Below the pieces are notes generated by a model. The model had not been told where the DNA came from. It ran no database searches and worked only from the letters and a program-made list of their open reading frames with translations. Positions 17,998 to 28,964 of a stretch of DNA of 44,710 bases are shown here, one piece after another; the stretch's first letter is position 1, and each line of letters begins with the position of its first letter. The stretch spans positions 1 through 44,710 of the forward strand of contig CAIMSU010000252.1 of assembly GCA_903844155.1 (NCBI GenBank). Direction: 5' to 3'. Source of the DNA: an uncultured Pseudomonadota bacterium. GTDB lineage: Bacteria; Myxococcota_A; UBA796; SXON01. Made by a program: the position numbers and the translations under genes.

Positions 17998-18954
17998 TCA
18001 CACCTTCGGGGCCTCGCGCCCGCACGACCGTCGGAAGTTGCACCATCCGCACTTCGCGGACCCCTCCGCGAGCGTCGGAAAATCGTCCTTCTCGGCGATG
18101 TTCCTGGCGACGTCCTTGAGCGGCGCCCGCAGCTCGGTCACACCCGCGCGCACGGCCTCCCGGGCCAGCGCGATCTCGGTGGGCCCGACGGCGTGGCGCG
18201 TCTCCGTGTTGTGCCGCAGGTTTACGTGCATCGCCACGATGCGGTCCTCCGGGATCCCCAGCTCCTGCGTCGCGTAGAGCCCGTAGATCCCGAGCTGCGA
18301 GGCGATCTCCGCGTCGTCGTGGTTGGACCCGGTCTTCCAGTCGATGATGACCACGCCGCCCTTCCCGTCGCCCACCATCGCGTCCACGGCCAGGTAGACC
18401 TCGGCCCCAAACGCCGGGTCTCCCACGGTAAAACGCCGCAGCTCCTCGACCTCCGTCAGCCGGTCGGCCGAGGCGAGGAGGCGCTGGTAGATCCGGTTCT
18501 CGTGGAGGGTGATCACCTGACGGTCGATCTCGTCGGCCGCGGCATCCCAGTCCTCGCGGGTGACGGGCGTGGCGTAATAGTGCTCGGCGAAGCCAGTTCG
18601 TTTGGCCGGGCGCTGGAGCCAGGCGCCGGACTCGGAACCGTCGATGTCCTCGCTGACCTGCCGGTTCGCTGCGTGCCGCATGTCTTCGAGGGGCCAGTCC
18701 CGGACGTGACCGCCGCGCTGCAGGTCGCCCATCGCGCGCTTGAGCCCCTCCTCCGCGATGCCGTGCACCACCGTGCCCGTCCACATCGCCCGCGTCGTCA
18801 GCTTCTTCTCGATCCAGGCCTGCTTTGTCGCCTTCGGCGCGCCGCTCTCCCACCCGCCCCAGGAGCCGTAATACGTGTACCAGTACGCGCGCTTGCACTC
18901 GTGGAACGCGCGCCCGCGCGAGTGCGACCATACAAGCTCATTCTGGAGGCCCAT
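17998..18954 (-). CDS. Stand-alone PD-(D/E)XK nuclease with Cas4/AddB-type Fe-S cysteines
   Basis: The 318-residue protein shows the RecB-type motifs in order: His64 (TVVH), Asp191 (AVDAM), Asp205-Trp-Lys207 in VIIDWKTG, and Gln220/Tyr224 in the QLGIYG segment. Four Cys match the 4Fe-4S arrangement of Cas4 and AddB: Cys20 near the N-terminus and Cys302, Cys305 and Cys311 in CGWCNFRRSC at the end. It should cut or resect DNA, but no helicase or Cas gene is near, so it may act alone or with a distant partner. The ATG (18954-18952) overlaps the ATG of the divergent lipoprotein gene; the longer in-frame extension upstream is not supported. Confidence 0.87.
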   Translation of the reverse strand: MGLQNELVWSHSRGRAFHECKRAYWYTYYGSWGGWESGAPKATKQAWIEKKLTTRAMWTGTVVHGIAEEGLKRAMGDLQRGGHVRDWPLEDMRHAANRQVSEDIDGSESGAWLQRPAKRTGFAEHYYATPVTREDWDAAADEIDRQVITLHENRIYQRLLASADRLTEVEELRRFTVGDPAFGAEVYLAVDAMVGDGKGGVVIIDWKTGSNHDDAEIASQLGIYGLYATQELGIPEDRIVAMHVNLRHNTETRHAVGPTEIALAREAVRAGVTELRAPLKDVARNIAEKDDFPTLAEGSAKCGWCNFRRSCGREAPKV

Positions 18955-19723
18955 GCGCGATTTCCTGCTCCCCCGTATCTCTCCCCTGGTCGCGCTGCTC
19001 CCGGCGGCACTGCTGCTCGCCGCCTGCACCCCTGCTTTTCATGGCGGTCGGTACGACAGCACGACGGCTTCGCAGGACTCGGCCGACACGGCGGGGCACG
19101 GGGACTCTGGCGGCGCGGGCGACTCGTCCATCGGTGGCTGTCCCGCAGGCAGCGTCCCCGTCGTCGGCGCCTCGGGCACGTTCTGCATCGACGCGTACGA
19201 GACCACCATCTCGGGCGACCCGGGGAACATCGATCAGGGCGCCGCGTTCCCGGACGGCTCCACCAAGGCGACGTCCAAGGCGAAAGCTGGCGTCCAGCCG
19301 ACGCAAAACGTGAGCTGGTACCAGGCCTACGCCATCTGCGCCGTCGACGGCCGGCACCTCTGCACGGTGGATGAGTGGCAGACCGCCTGCGGGCCCTACA
19401 CCTATCCGTGGGGCGACGCACCCTCCGCCCAGACCGAGTGTGCCGTCGCCAATTCGGACGGAACAACCTCAAGGACCGACAGTCAGCCGGCGGGGTCGTT
19501 GACCGGCTGCGTGAGCCCGCAGGGGGTGTACGACCAGATCGGCAATTTGTGGGAATGGGCGGACCCCGGGGTGAAGAACAGTGATGGAACCCCGGGAACT
19601 GCGAAGCTCGGCGGCGCCTGGTACGCGGGCGCGGGCGATGCCCTCTGCGGCCTGGACCCCCACACCGAACACCCGCCCACGTTTGACGGCACAATCGGTT
19701 TCCGCTGCTGCTCCGAGCCGTAA
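18953..19723 (+). CDS. SUMF1-like lipoprotein
   Basis: The 256-residue precursor has a hydrophobic signal sequence ending in the lipobox LLAACT, so it should be lipidated and held at a membrane. A Ser/Asp/Gly/Thr-rich spacer leads into a formylglycine-generating-enzyme (SUMF1) fold: WYQAYAICAVDGRHLCTVDEWQTAC, TYPWGD, GNLWEWADP, LGGAWYAG and IGFRCC. Where true FGE has a cysteine after GGSY (GGSYMC..C), this protein reads GGAWYAG, so the active-site Cys pair is not present and catalysis is unlikely; it is probably a binding or structural member. Several Cys may form disulfides. The start shares a CATG with the divergent nuclease gene. Confidence 0.85.
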   Translation: MRDFLLPRISPLVALLPAALLLAACTPAFHGGRYDSTTASQDSADTAGHGDSGGAGDSSIGGCPAGSVPVVGASGTFCIDAYETTISGDPGNIDQGAAFPDGSTKATSKAKAGVQPTQNVSWYQAYAICAVDGRHLCTVDEWQTACGPYTYPWGDAPSAQTECAVANSDGTTSRTDSQPAGSLTGCVSPQGVYDQIGNLWEWADPGVKNSDGTPGTAKLGGAWYAGAGDALCGLDPHTEHPPTFDGTIGFRCCSEP

Positions 19724-19741
19724 ACCGGCCCTTCACCGCCG

Positions 19742-20401
19742 CTATTTCTTGAGCTGCCCCACGCGCGCCTCAAACGCGTCCAGCAGGTCAGGGATCGTGC
19801 GGCTCACGGCGTAGCGCTGGATGCCGGTCGGGATGTGCCCGGATTCGGCCCACCATTGGTAGCTCACGAGGCTGCCGCCTCCGGGCCGGTTCGACACTTC
19901 CCATCGACCAAGCATGGTTTTCTCCCACGTTGCATCCGTGGCCCACTGCGTGATGCGCGTCATGTAGGGCGCGGGGTCGATCATCCACCAGCAACTGTCG
20001 AAGTGGTCGCCGTGGTCCACGTTCATGACCTGCGCGACGAGCTGGCGCTTGATGTGGATGGCGTCGAACATGAACCCGATGTCAAAAGACAGGTACATGT
20101 GGTCTTTGTCGATGTACTCGCTCTTGTCGTAGCCAAAGCGCTCGGGGACCCACTCGTCCTGGCTCCCGGCATCGCGCAAGACCGGCTCCCAGTCGGCGAC
20201 GGTGTAGGCGCTGTACCGGGTGAAATTACCGCCGACAACGTCCATCCCGTCGATGTCCGCGGTGCCGGTGGCGATGCCGTGGCCGGTGTCCGAATCGGGG
20301 GTCGGGGAGGCGATGGTCGAAAAGACGCGCTGGTCGCAGGCCGCGGCGGGTGCGACGGTGTGGGGGGCCAGAGCGACCACGAGGGCGATGAGCGAGACCA
20401 T
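19742..20401 (-). CDS. Exported SRPBCC/START-like protein
   Basis: The 219-residue precursor begins with a signal peptide (MVSLIALVVALAPHTVAPAAA), so the mature protein is extracytoplasmic. The rest has no catalytic motif, but the pattern of WEPVLRDAG, YIDKDHMYLSFDIGFMFD, VAQVMNVDHGDHFDSCWWMID and GRWEVSNRPGGGSLVSYQWWAESG followed by a long C-terminal helix fits a helix-grip lipid-binding (SRPBCC) fold. The ATG at 20401 follows GGAGGAGG at 5 bases, an unusually strong ribosome site. It converges with the SUMF1 lipoprotein gene (18 bases) and diverges from the ureohydrolase gene. Confidence 0.7.
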   Translation of the reverse strand: MVSLIALVVALAPHTVAPAAACDQRVFSTIASPTPDSDTGHGIATGTADIDGMDVVGGNFTRYSAYTVADWEPVLRDAGSQDEWVPERFGYDKSEYIDKDHMYLSFDIGFMFDAIHIKRQLVAQVMNVDHGDHFDSCWWMIDPAPYMTRITQWATDATWEKTMLGRWEVSNRPGGGSLVSYQWWAESGHIPTGIQRYAVSRTIPDLLDAFEARVGQLKK

Positions 20402-20431
20402 GAGGCCCTCCTCCGTGAAGGGGCTTTACCC

Positions 20432-20459
20432 AGTATAGCTGCGGGAACGGCCGTCGCAA
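20432..20459 (-). promoter_or_regulatory. Sigma-70-type promoter for the SRPBCC-like gene
   Basis: On the minus strand a -35 box TTGCGA (20459-20454) and a -10 box TATACT (20437-20432) are separated by 16 bases. Transcription would begin near 20425, giving a leader of about 24 bases with the GGAGGAGG ribosome site. The -10 box is one of the better matches seen in the intergenic DNA of the window. Confidence 0.5.
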
Positions 20460-20478
20460 GCTCAGGGTAAGGGTGGGC

Positions 20479-21513
20479 ATGTCCTTTGACCCCGACGCGC
20501 CCGCGAACCCCGACCACCTCTACGGCCTTCCGTTCACCCCCGAGAACGCCCGCGTGGTGCTGATACCGGTGCCCTGGCAGGCGACTACGTCGTACCGGCG
20601 AGGCACGCGCGGTGGCCCGAGGGCGATCTTCGAGGCCTCGCTCCAGGTCGACCTCCACGACCTCGAGGTCGGCGACGCGTGGCGCGAGGGCTTCGCGATG
20701 CTGCCCGAGGACGACGTCGTGCGCGCCTGGGACCACGACGCCGAGGGCGACGCGCTCGCCGTTATCGCCGCGGCGGAGGGCGACGACGCGGGTGACGGCC
20801 CGGCGGACATCGTGATCGAGCTGGCCCTCGCGCGGGTCAACGCGCTCTCCGAGAGGCTGAACGAGCACGTCTACGCGGAGACGAAGCGCCTTTTTGACTT
20901 AGGACACCTACCCGGAGTGCTGGGCGGGGACCACTCGGTGCCATTCGGCGCGATCCGGGCCGCCGCCGAGCGCCACCCCGGCCTCGGCATCCTGCACATC
21001 GACGCGCACGCCGACCTGCGTGTCGCCTACGAGGGATTCACGTGGTCACACGCCAGTATTCTGTACAACGTCCTCACCCGGATCCCGGACATCGCCGCCG
21101 TGGCGCAGGTGGGCCTCCGCGATGTTGGCGCGAAGGAAGTCGCGTTCGCCAACGCCGATGATCGCGTCTCCTGGTACACAGACCCGCAGATCCAGCGCTC
21201 GCTCGCGGAGGGGACGCCGTGGATCGCGCTTGTCCGCGAGATCATCGCCGGCCTGCCTGACACCATCTGGATCACCCTGGACATTGACGGGCTCGATCCG
21301 GCGCTATGCCCCGGAACGGGAACGCCGGTGCCAGGTGGCCTCTCGTGGGGGCAGGTCTGCGTGCTGCTCGCCGAGGTTGGGGCGAGTCGCCGGATCGTCG
21401 GCTTTGACCTCAACGAAGTCGGGCCGGGCGAGTGGGACGGGAACGTGGGGGCGCGGTTGCTGTACAAGCTCTGCGGGCATGCGGTGCGGTCGCATCGGGG
21501 CCTGCGCACGTGA
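20479..21513 (+). CDS. Ureohydrolase (agmatinase/arginase family)
   Basis: The 344-residue cytosolic enzyme has every Mn-binding motif of the ureohydrolase fold: GGDHS (His152), DAHAD (Asp175, His177, Asp179), LDIDGLDP (Asp268, Asp270) and a C-terminal GFDLNEVGP. It would release urea from agmatine, arginine or a related guanidino compound. An insert of some 40 residues rich in Asp/Ala (about 75-115) makes it longer than the usual 300-310. The ATG at 20479 is preferred to the GTG at 20473 because an AGGGT-type ribosome site then has normal spacing. The stop overlaps the next lipoprotein start (GTGA, 21510-21513). Confidence 0.87.
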   Translation: MSFDPDAPANPDHLYGLPFTPENARVVLIPVPWQATTSYRRGTRGGPRAIFEASLQVDLHDLEVGDAWREGFAMLPEDDVVRAWDHDAEGDALAVIAAAEGDDAGDGPADIVIELALARVNALSERLNEHVYAETKRLFDLGHLPGVLGGDHSVPFGAIRAAAERHPGLGILHIDAHADLRVAYEGFTWSHASILYNVLTRIPDIAAVAQVGLRDVGAKEVAFANADDRVSWYTDPQIQRSLAEGTPWIALVREIIAGLPDTIWITLDIDGLDPALCPGTGTPVPGGLSWGQVCVLLAEVGASRRIVGFDLNEVGPGEWDGNVGARLLYKLCGHAVRSHRGLRT

Positions 21514-22049
21514 GGCCGATCGCGGCCGTACTCGCGGCGCTCCTCGCGGGGTGTGCGGCGCGCCACGCCTCACCGCCAGTGGCAGTCGCACTGCCGCCGC
21601 AGGCCATCAACACGACATGCAGCGCCCACAACGCAGACATTCAGGAGGCGGTGTTCCGGGCGCTCTTCGCCGACAACGAGTCCGGCATCCAACAGCGGGC
21701 GCGGGCCTACTTCCTGGTGGTTGAGAAGGCCGACCCCCCGGCGGAATTCCTCGCCCGCTTCGCCGGAGAGCAGCCGGTCGTCCTGCCAGGGTCCGCATTT
21801 TCAGGGCACCGGGCCCTGGAGTTCTCCGTCGGCCCCATCGTTTGTGCGTCGCCGACCGAGGCCGTCGTCGGTGCAGGCTACTATGAGGGCCCGCTGAGCG
21901 CGTCCGGGGCCGCGTACACCCTCGATCTCCTCGACGGCCACTGGGTCGTGAAGCGCGTGAGCGGCGGATGGGTTTCGCAGGCGCCTGCCCGCCCCGTAAA
22001 AACCGCCACCCCCGTCAATCCCGACAGCATCGTCAACAATAACGGATAA
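21510..22049 (+). CDS. Small lipoprotein of unknown function
   Basis: The 179-residue precursor starts with GTG and has a short signal sequence ending in the lipobox LLAGC. The mature part has a TTCSAHNADIQEAVFRALF segment, two further Cys that may form a disulfide, a beta-strand-rich centre (ALEFSVGPIVCASPTEAVVGAGYYEG) and a WVVKRVSGGW strand, recalling NTF2-like or small beta-sandwich proteins; no family is recognised. The start overlaps the ureohydrolase stop, so the two are translationally coupled. The sequence after the stop is AT-rich for this window. Confidence 0.7.
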   Translation: MRPIAAVLAALLAGCAARHASPPVAVALPPQAINTTCSAHNADIQEAVFRALFADNESGIQQRARAYFLVVEKADPPAEFLARFAGEQPVVLPGSAFSGHRALEFSVGPIVCASPTEAVVGAGYYEGPLSASGAAYTLDLLDGHWVVKRVSGGWVSQAPARPVKTATPVNPDSIVNNNG

Positions 22050-22086
22050 CTCATAAGGTTTTTCCGTCACTTTTCACCGATTCTGC

Positions 22087-22115
22087 TTGTCATGGCGGGT
22101 GTCCTCCCATACCCT
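22087..22115 (+). promoter_or_regulatory. Possible promoter of the activase gene
   Basis: TTGTCA (22087-22092) and TACCCT (22110-22115) are separated by 17 bases within the AT-richer gap. Start of transcription would fall at about 22122, next to the ATG at 22123, so the mRNA could be leaderless. The -10 match is weak. Confidence 0.25.
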
Positions 22116-22122
22116 CCGGAGG

Positions 22123-25611
<3,489 letters not shown>

Positions 25612-25728
25612 CCCGCCGCGCCCGCGAGGGGGTTGAGCGGCGTTCCACAGCGACGACGAAGCCGGCGTCAGGCCTGCGTAGCCGCCCAAATGAATTTCAT
25701 CGCCACGTGAATCTCTCAACCCCCCTCC

Positions 25729-25761
25729 GCCCTTCGGGCACCTCCCCCCGGTGGGGGGAGG
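25729..25761. repeat. Paired GC-rich hairpins (REP-like)
   Basis: GCCC-TTC-GGGC (25729-25739) is followed by CCTCCCCCC-GGT-GGGGGGAGG (25741-25761), a perfect 9-bp stem. This CCGCCCTTCGGGCACCTCCC type of sequence is a common interspersed repeat in many bacterial genomes. It lies in the 175-bp gap between the activase and the HgdB-like gene, with no U-run on the plus strand, so it is more likely a repeat or mRNA-stability element than a terminator. Confidence 0.65.
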
Positions 25762-25786
25762 AAAAATCAACACCCCGGAACTCCCC

Positions 25787-27385
25787 ATGAACGAAAACCA
25801 GCCCCTCCCGTCTTCCGAAGATCACCCGAGCTACACCAACGACGCGGACCTGAACGCCGAGCTCGCCGCCTTTGAGGCTGCAGAAGCCAGGAAGCTCGGC
25901 ATCGACGGTGCCACCCAGCACTGGTCGGACCCGGTGCCGACGGGCTTCACGATGAAGGAGCGCCCGCACACGACCCTGCTCGTCTCCGGGCTCACGCTTG
26001 CGCACGACACCTTCGTCGTCGCGGCGCTCTCGGGCATCGGGTACAAGGTCGAGGCGATGGAGGTGCCCAACCAGGAGTCGCTCACGTTTGGGAAGGAATA
26101 CGGCAACCGGGGGCAGTGCAACCCGACGTATTTCACGGTCGGCAACCTCGTGAAACACCTCGCGCACCTGCGGGACAAGGACGGGATTCCGACCGCCGAC
26201 ATCATCCGCGACTACGTCTTTCTCACGGCGGGCGCGTGTGGGCCCTGCCGATTTGGGACCTACGTCACGGAATACCGCAAGGCGCTGCGGGACTCAGGCT
26301 TTGACGGCTTCCGCGTCATGCTTTTTCAGCAGCAGGGCGGCTTGAAGCAGGCCACGGGTGAGAAGGCCGGGTTGGAGCTGAACCCGCCGTTCTTCCTGGC
26401 GTTGCTCAAGGCGCTGTTCACCGCCGACATCCTGAACCTGCTTGGGTACCGCATCCGCCCCTACGAGGTTGAGCCTGGGGCTACAGACGCCGCGATCGCG
26501 CGTTGCAAGGCGATCATCAACAAGTCGCTCTCCGAGCAGACGCCGCTGGTGTTCGCGCTCCACAAGGTCTCCAAGGAATTGAAGGCGGTGAAGGTCGACA
26601 AGGTCCAGCCCAAGCCCAAGGTCATGATCATCGGTGAGTTCTGGGCGATGACCACCGAGGGCGACGGAAATTATCACCTGCAGCGCTTTCTGGAGCAGGA
26701 GGGCGCGGAAGTCGACATCCAGCCGCTGATCAACTGGATCCTGTTCATGATCTGGGAGAACACCCACGACACCAAGGAGCGCATGACCCTGCGCGGGGAC
26801 GACGCCGGGAAGAAGGGCCTGGAGGGCAAGGACCCGTGGAAGAAGCTGGTGATGTTGAAGGGCGCGGACATCGCGATTCGCGCCGTGTTCCAGGGCATGG
26901 CGTTCACCACTGGCTTGTACGATTACCACCTGCCGGACATGGACGAGATCGCGTCCCTGGCCAGCGCCCACTACGACAACAACGTGCGTGGCGGCGAGGG
27001 CCACATGGAGATCGGCAAGGTCATCCAGTCCGTCCAGAAGAAGAAGGTGCACATGGTCGTGAGCGTGAAACCCTTCGGTTGCATGCCGTCTTCTGGCGTG
27101 TCGGATGGCGTCCAGTCGCTCATCACCCAGCGCTACCCGGAGCTGATCTTCTGTCCGATCGAGACGTCTGGCGACGGCGCGACGAACGTGCAGAGCCGTG
27201 TTCAGATGATGCTTTTCCGGGCACGCCAGCGCGCGAAGGAGGAGTTGCAGGCCTCGCTCGAGAAGCGCGGGATGTCCCTGGACGACGCAAAAGCCCGGGC
27301 GAAGGCCAAGGGTTGGACGGCGTTGCGGCACCCGAAGCACGCGGTCATCGGGACCGGCGCGAACATTGTGGAGCAGATGGCGTAG
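25787..27385 (+). CDS. HgdB-like 2-hydroxyacyl-CoA dehydratase/benzoyl-CoA reductase-type subunit
   Basis: The 532-residue cytosolic protein resembles the HgdB/BcrB-type subunit that holds an Fe-S cluster and receives electrons from the upstream activase. Candidate cluster ligands are Cys111 (GQCNPTYF), Cys151 and Cys154 (GACGPCRFG). A KVMIIGEFW segment opens the second Rossmann-like half, and VKPFGCMPSSG, with a further Cys, is near the end. No partner HgdC/BcrC-like second subunit is adjacent, so it may act as a homomer. The substrate cannot be assigned. It lies 175 bases after the activase on the same strand and converges on the C39-like gene with 10 bases between stops. Confidence 0.8.
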   Translation: MNENQPLPSSEDHPSYTNDADLNAELAAFEAAEARKLGIDGATQHWSDPVPTGFTMKERPHTTLLVSGLTLAHDTFVVAALSGIGYKVEAMEVPNQESLTFGKEYGNRGQCNPTYFTVGNLVKHLAHLRDKDGIPTADIIRDYVFLTAGACGPCRFGTYVTEYRKALRDSGFDGFRVMLFQQQGGLKQATGEKAGLELNPPFFLALLKALFTADILNLLGYRIRPYEVEPGATDAAIARCKAIINKSLSEQTPLVFALHKVSKELKAVKVDKVQPKPKVMIIGEFWAMTTEGDGNYHLQRFLEQEGAEVDIQPLINWILFMIWENTHDTKERMTLRGDDAGKKGLEGKDPWKKLVMLKGADIAIRAVFQGMAFTTGLYDYHLPDMDEIASLASAHYDNNVRGGEGHMEIGKVIQSVQKKKVHMVVSVKPFGCMPSSGVSDGVQSLITQRYPELIFCPIETSGDGATNVQSRVQMMLFRARQRAKEELQASLEKRGMSLDDAKARAKAKGWTALRHPKHAVIGTGANIVEQMA

Positions 27386-27395
27386 TCGCTCGCGG

Positions 27396-28916
27396 CTACG
27401 TCGGCGGCGATCCGGCGCTGACGCCGCGATGCACCAGCATCAGGTACACCCACGACGTGCTGACCATCGCATCCGTCCAGTCGCTCGCCTCGCCGCGCGT
27501 CTCCGCGGACGTGACGGGCGCCGACATCTTCCAGTCGTCCAACGCCGGGTCCTTCTGGTTGCGGCGACCGCTGGTGGCGCGGGTCTTGCCCGGGTCGGCG
27601 TACGCATCGCCCGGCTTCGCGGCCGAGTAGTCGGGACGGGCCTTTCCGTAGGGGTCGTCGACGACGAGCCCGCCGCTCGTGACCGCCTGCACCGCCACGA
27701 TGTGGGTGCCCTCCTGGCCGGCCCCCTTGTGGCGGATCGACATCATCGCAGCACCGCCCTGCTCCAGGCAGTCCTTCAGCTTGACCTTGGCTTTTGGCCA
27801 GCCGATTCCGGGCTCGACGCGCTCGGTCGTGGGCTTGGGCAGGCCGTGGGCGGAGGAGCCGTCGTGGACCGCGCCGACGAGGTCGGACGCGTTGGAGCCC
27901 GCGTTGATCGCGGTACGTTCGATGCCGAGCAGATCCATCATGAACAGCGCGAGGTCGTCCATGCCGGCGTTGGCCTGGAAGTCACCGGCCCAGGTCTGCA
28001 ATTGGGTGTCCGACTGGCGAGCGCCGCGCAGGCGTTGATAGTCCTTGTCGTGACGCGGTCCGTTTTCAGCGCGTAGATACTGGAGAACGCGGGCCTTCCA
28101 GGCGCCGTCCTTGAGCCGGACGCAGGTGGGGTCGAAGGCGGCCATCTGGCGCTTGACCTCGTCGGGCGGCAGCTTTTTGGCCGCGAGCGAGGCCTGCAAT
28201 TCGGCGCGCTTCAGCTTTGTCTCGATCGCCAGGATCAGATCCTCGCGCGAGTATCCCAGTCGCTCCAGCACCATCGCCAGGGAAGTGCCGTTGCACGTGG
28301 CCTCGGGCGACGCGAGATTGTTCGACTGCGTCTGATAGCCGGGAACGCCGTAATCCGCGGGTTTGCGCCCGATCTTTCGCAGATCGTCCAGGGCCCCGGC
28401 CCAGGGTGTTGCCGGCTCGGTCTGGGCGGTGCCCCACAGGTCAGTGGCCGGCGCGTTGCTCGAGTCGTTCCGCGGTGTAGCGCCGCTTCCACCCGCCATC
28501 TGGAGGAGAATGCGCGCGGGCTGCACCCACGAGGGCGGCAGGGCGCCGATCGGCATCGCCCCCTCGTCGCCCTCCGGGAATTTCGGGAGGTGGGCGACGT
28601 CGACGATATCGCCGCCGCGAAGGCGCATATCCACCTCGGCGGCCTCCCCCATCACCGCGCGCGCCCGTTGGCCTTGAACCTTGACGTCCTCCTCCAACAT
28701 CAGGTCGCCGACGACCTCCCAGAGCCGGTTCGCGTAGGCCTCGGTTGCCGCGGCCCGGGGGTCCTTCGCGGGCCCCTGCGGCGTTGCCGGATCGCCCGTG
28801 CCCGCGCGGGCCTGAGCGTCGGCGTTACTTCCGGTCAAACGGGCTGTTTCCCGGCTCCGCTCGGGTGTCAGGGTCGGCGCAGTCGCGGGGGCTCGGGTCT
28901 GGGTCTGGGCGGCCAT
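27396..28916 (-). CDS. C39-like cysteine-peptidase-fold protein
   Basis: The 506-residue protein has a low-complexity, Thr/Ala/Pro-rich N-terminus (1-55) and a papain-like C39 core: Gln195/Gln197 in the YQTQSNN segment, Cys208 in ATCNGTSLAM, His405 in GTHIVAVQAV and Asp420 or Asp421 in VVDDPYG, so a Cys-His-Asp triad looks complete. The insertion between Cys and His is about 200 residues, longer than in simple C39 domains. There is no signal peptide or transmembrane segment, so it is cytosolic or leaves through a specialised route. Whether it is a protease or an inactive binder is unknown. It converges with the HgdB-like gene. Confidence 0.65.
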   Translation of the reverse strand: MAAQTQTRAPATAPTLTPERSRETARLTGSNADAQARAGTGDPATPQGPAKDPRAAATEAYANRLWEVVGDLMLEEDVKVQGQRARAVMGEAAEVDMRLRGGDIVDVAHLPKFPEGDEGAMPIGALPPSWVQPARILLQMAGGSGATPRNDSSNAPATDLWGTAQTEPATPWAGALDDLRKIGRKPADYGVPGYQTQSNNLASPEATCNGTSLAMVLERLGYSREDLILAIETKLKRAELQASLAAKKLPPDEVKRQMAAFDPTCVRLKDGAWKARVLQYLRAENGPRHDKDYQRLRGARQSDTQLQTWAGDFQANAGMDDLALFMMDLLGIERTAINAGSNASDLVGAVHDGSSAHGLPKPTTERVEPGIGWPKAKVKLKDCLEQGGAAMMSIRHKGAGQEGTHIVAVQAVTSGGLVVDDPYGKARPDYSAAKPGDAYADPGKTRATSGRRNQKDPALDDWKMSAPVTSAETRGEASDWTDAMVSTSWVYLMLVHRGVSAGSPPT

Positions 28917-28964
28917 GTCGTCAGTGTACCACTCCTCGGGAACGTGGCTGGCGTCGCTGTCCGG

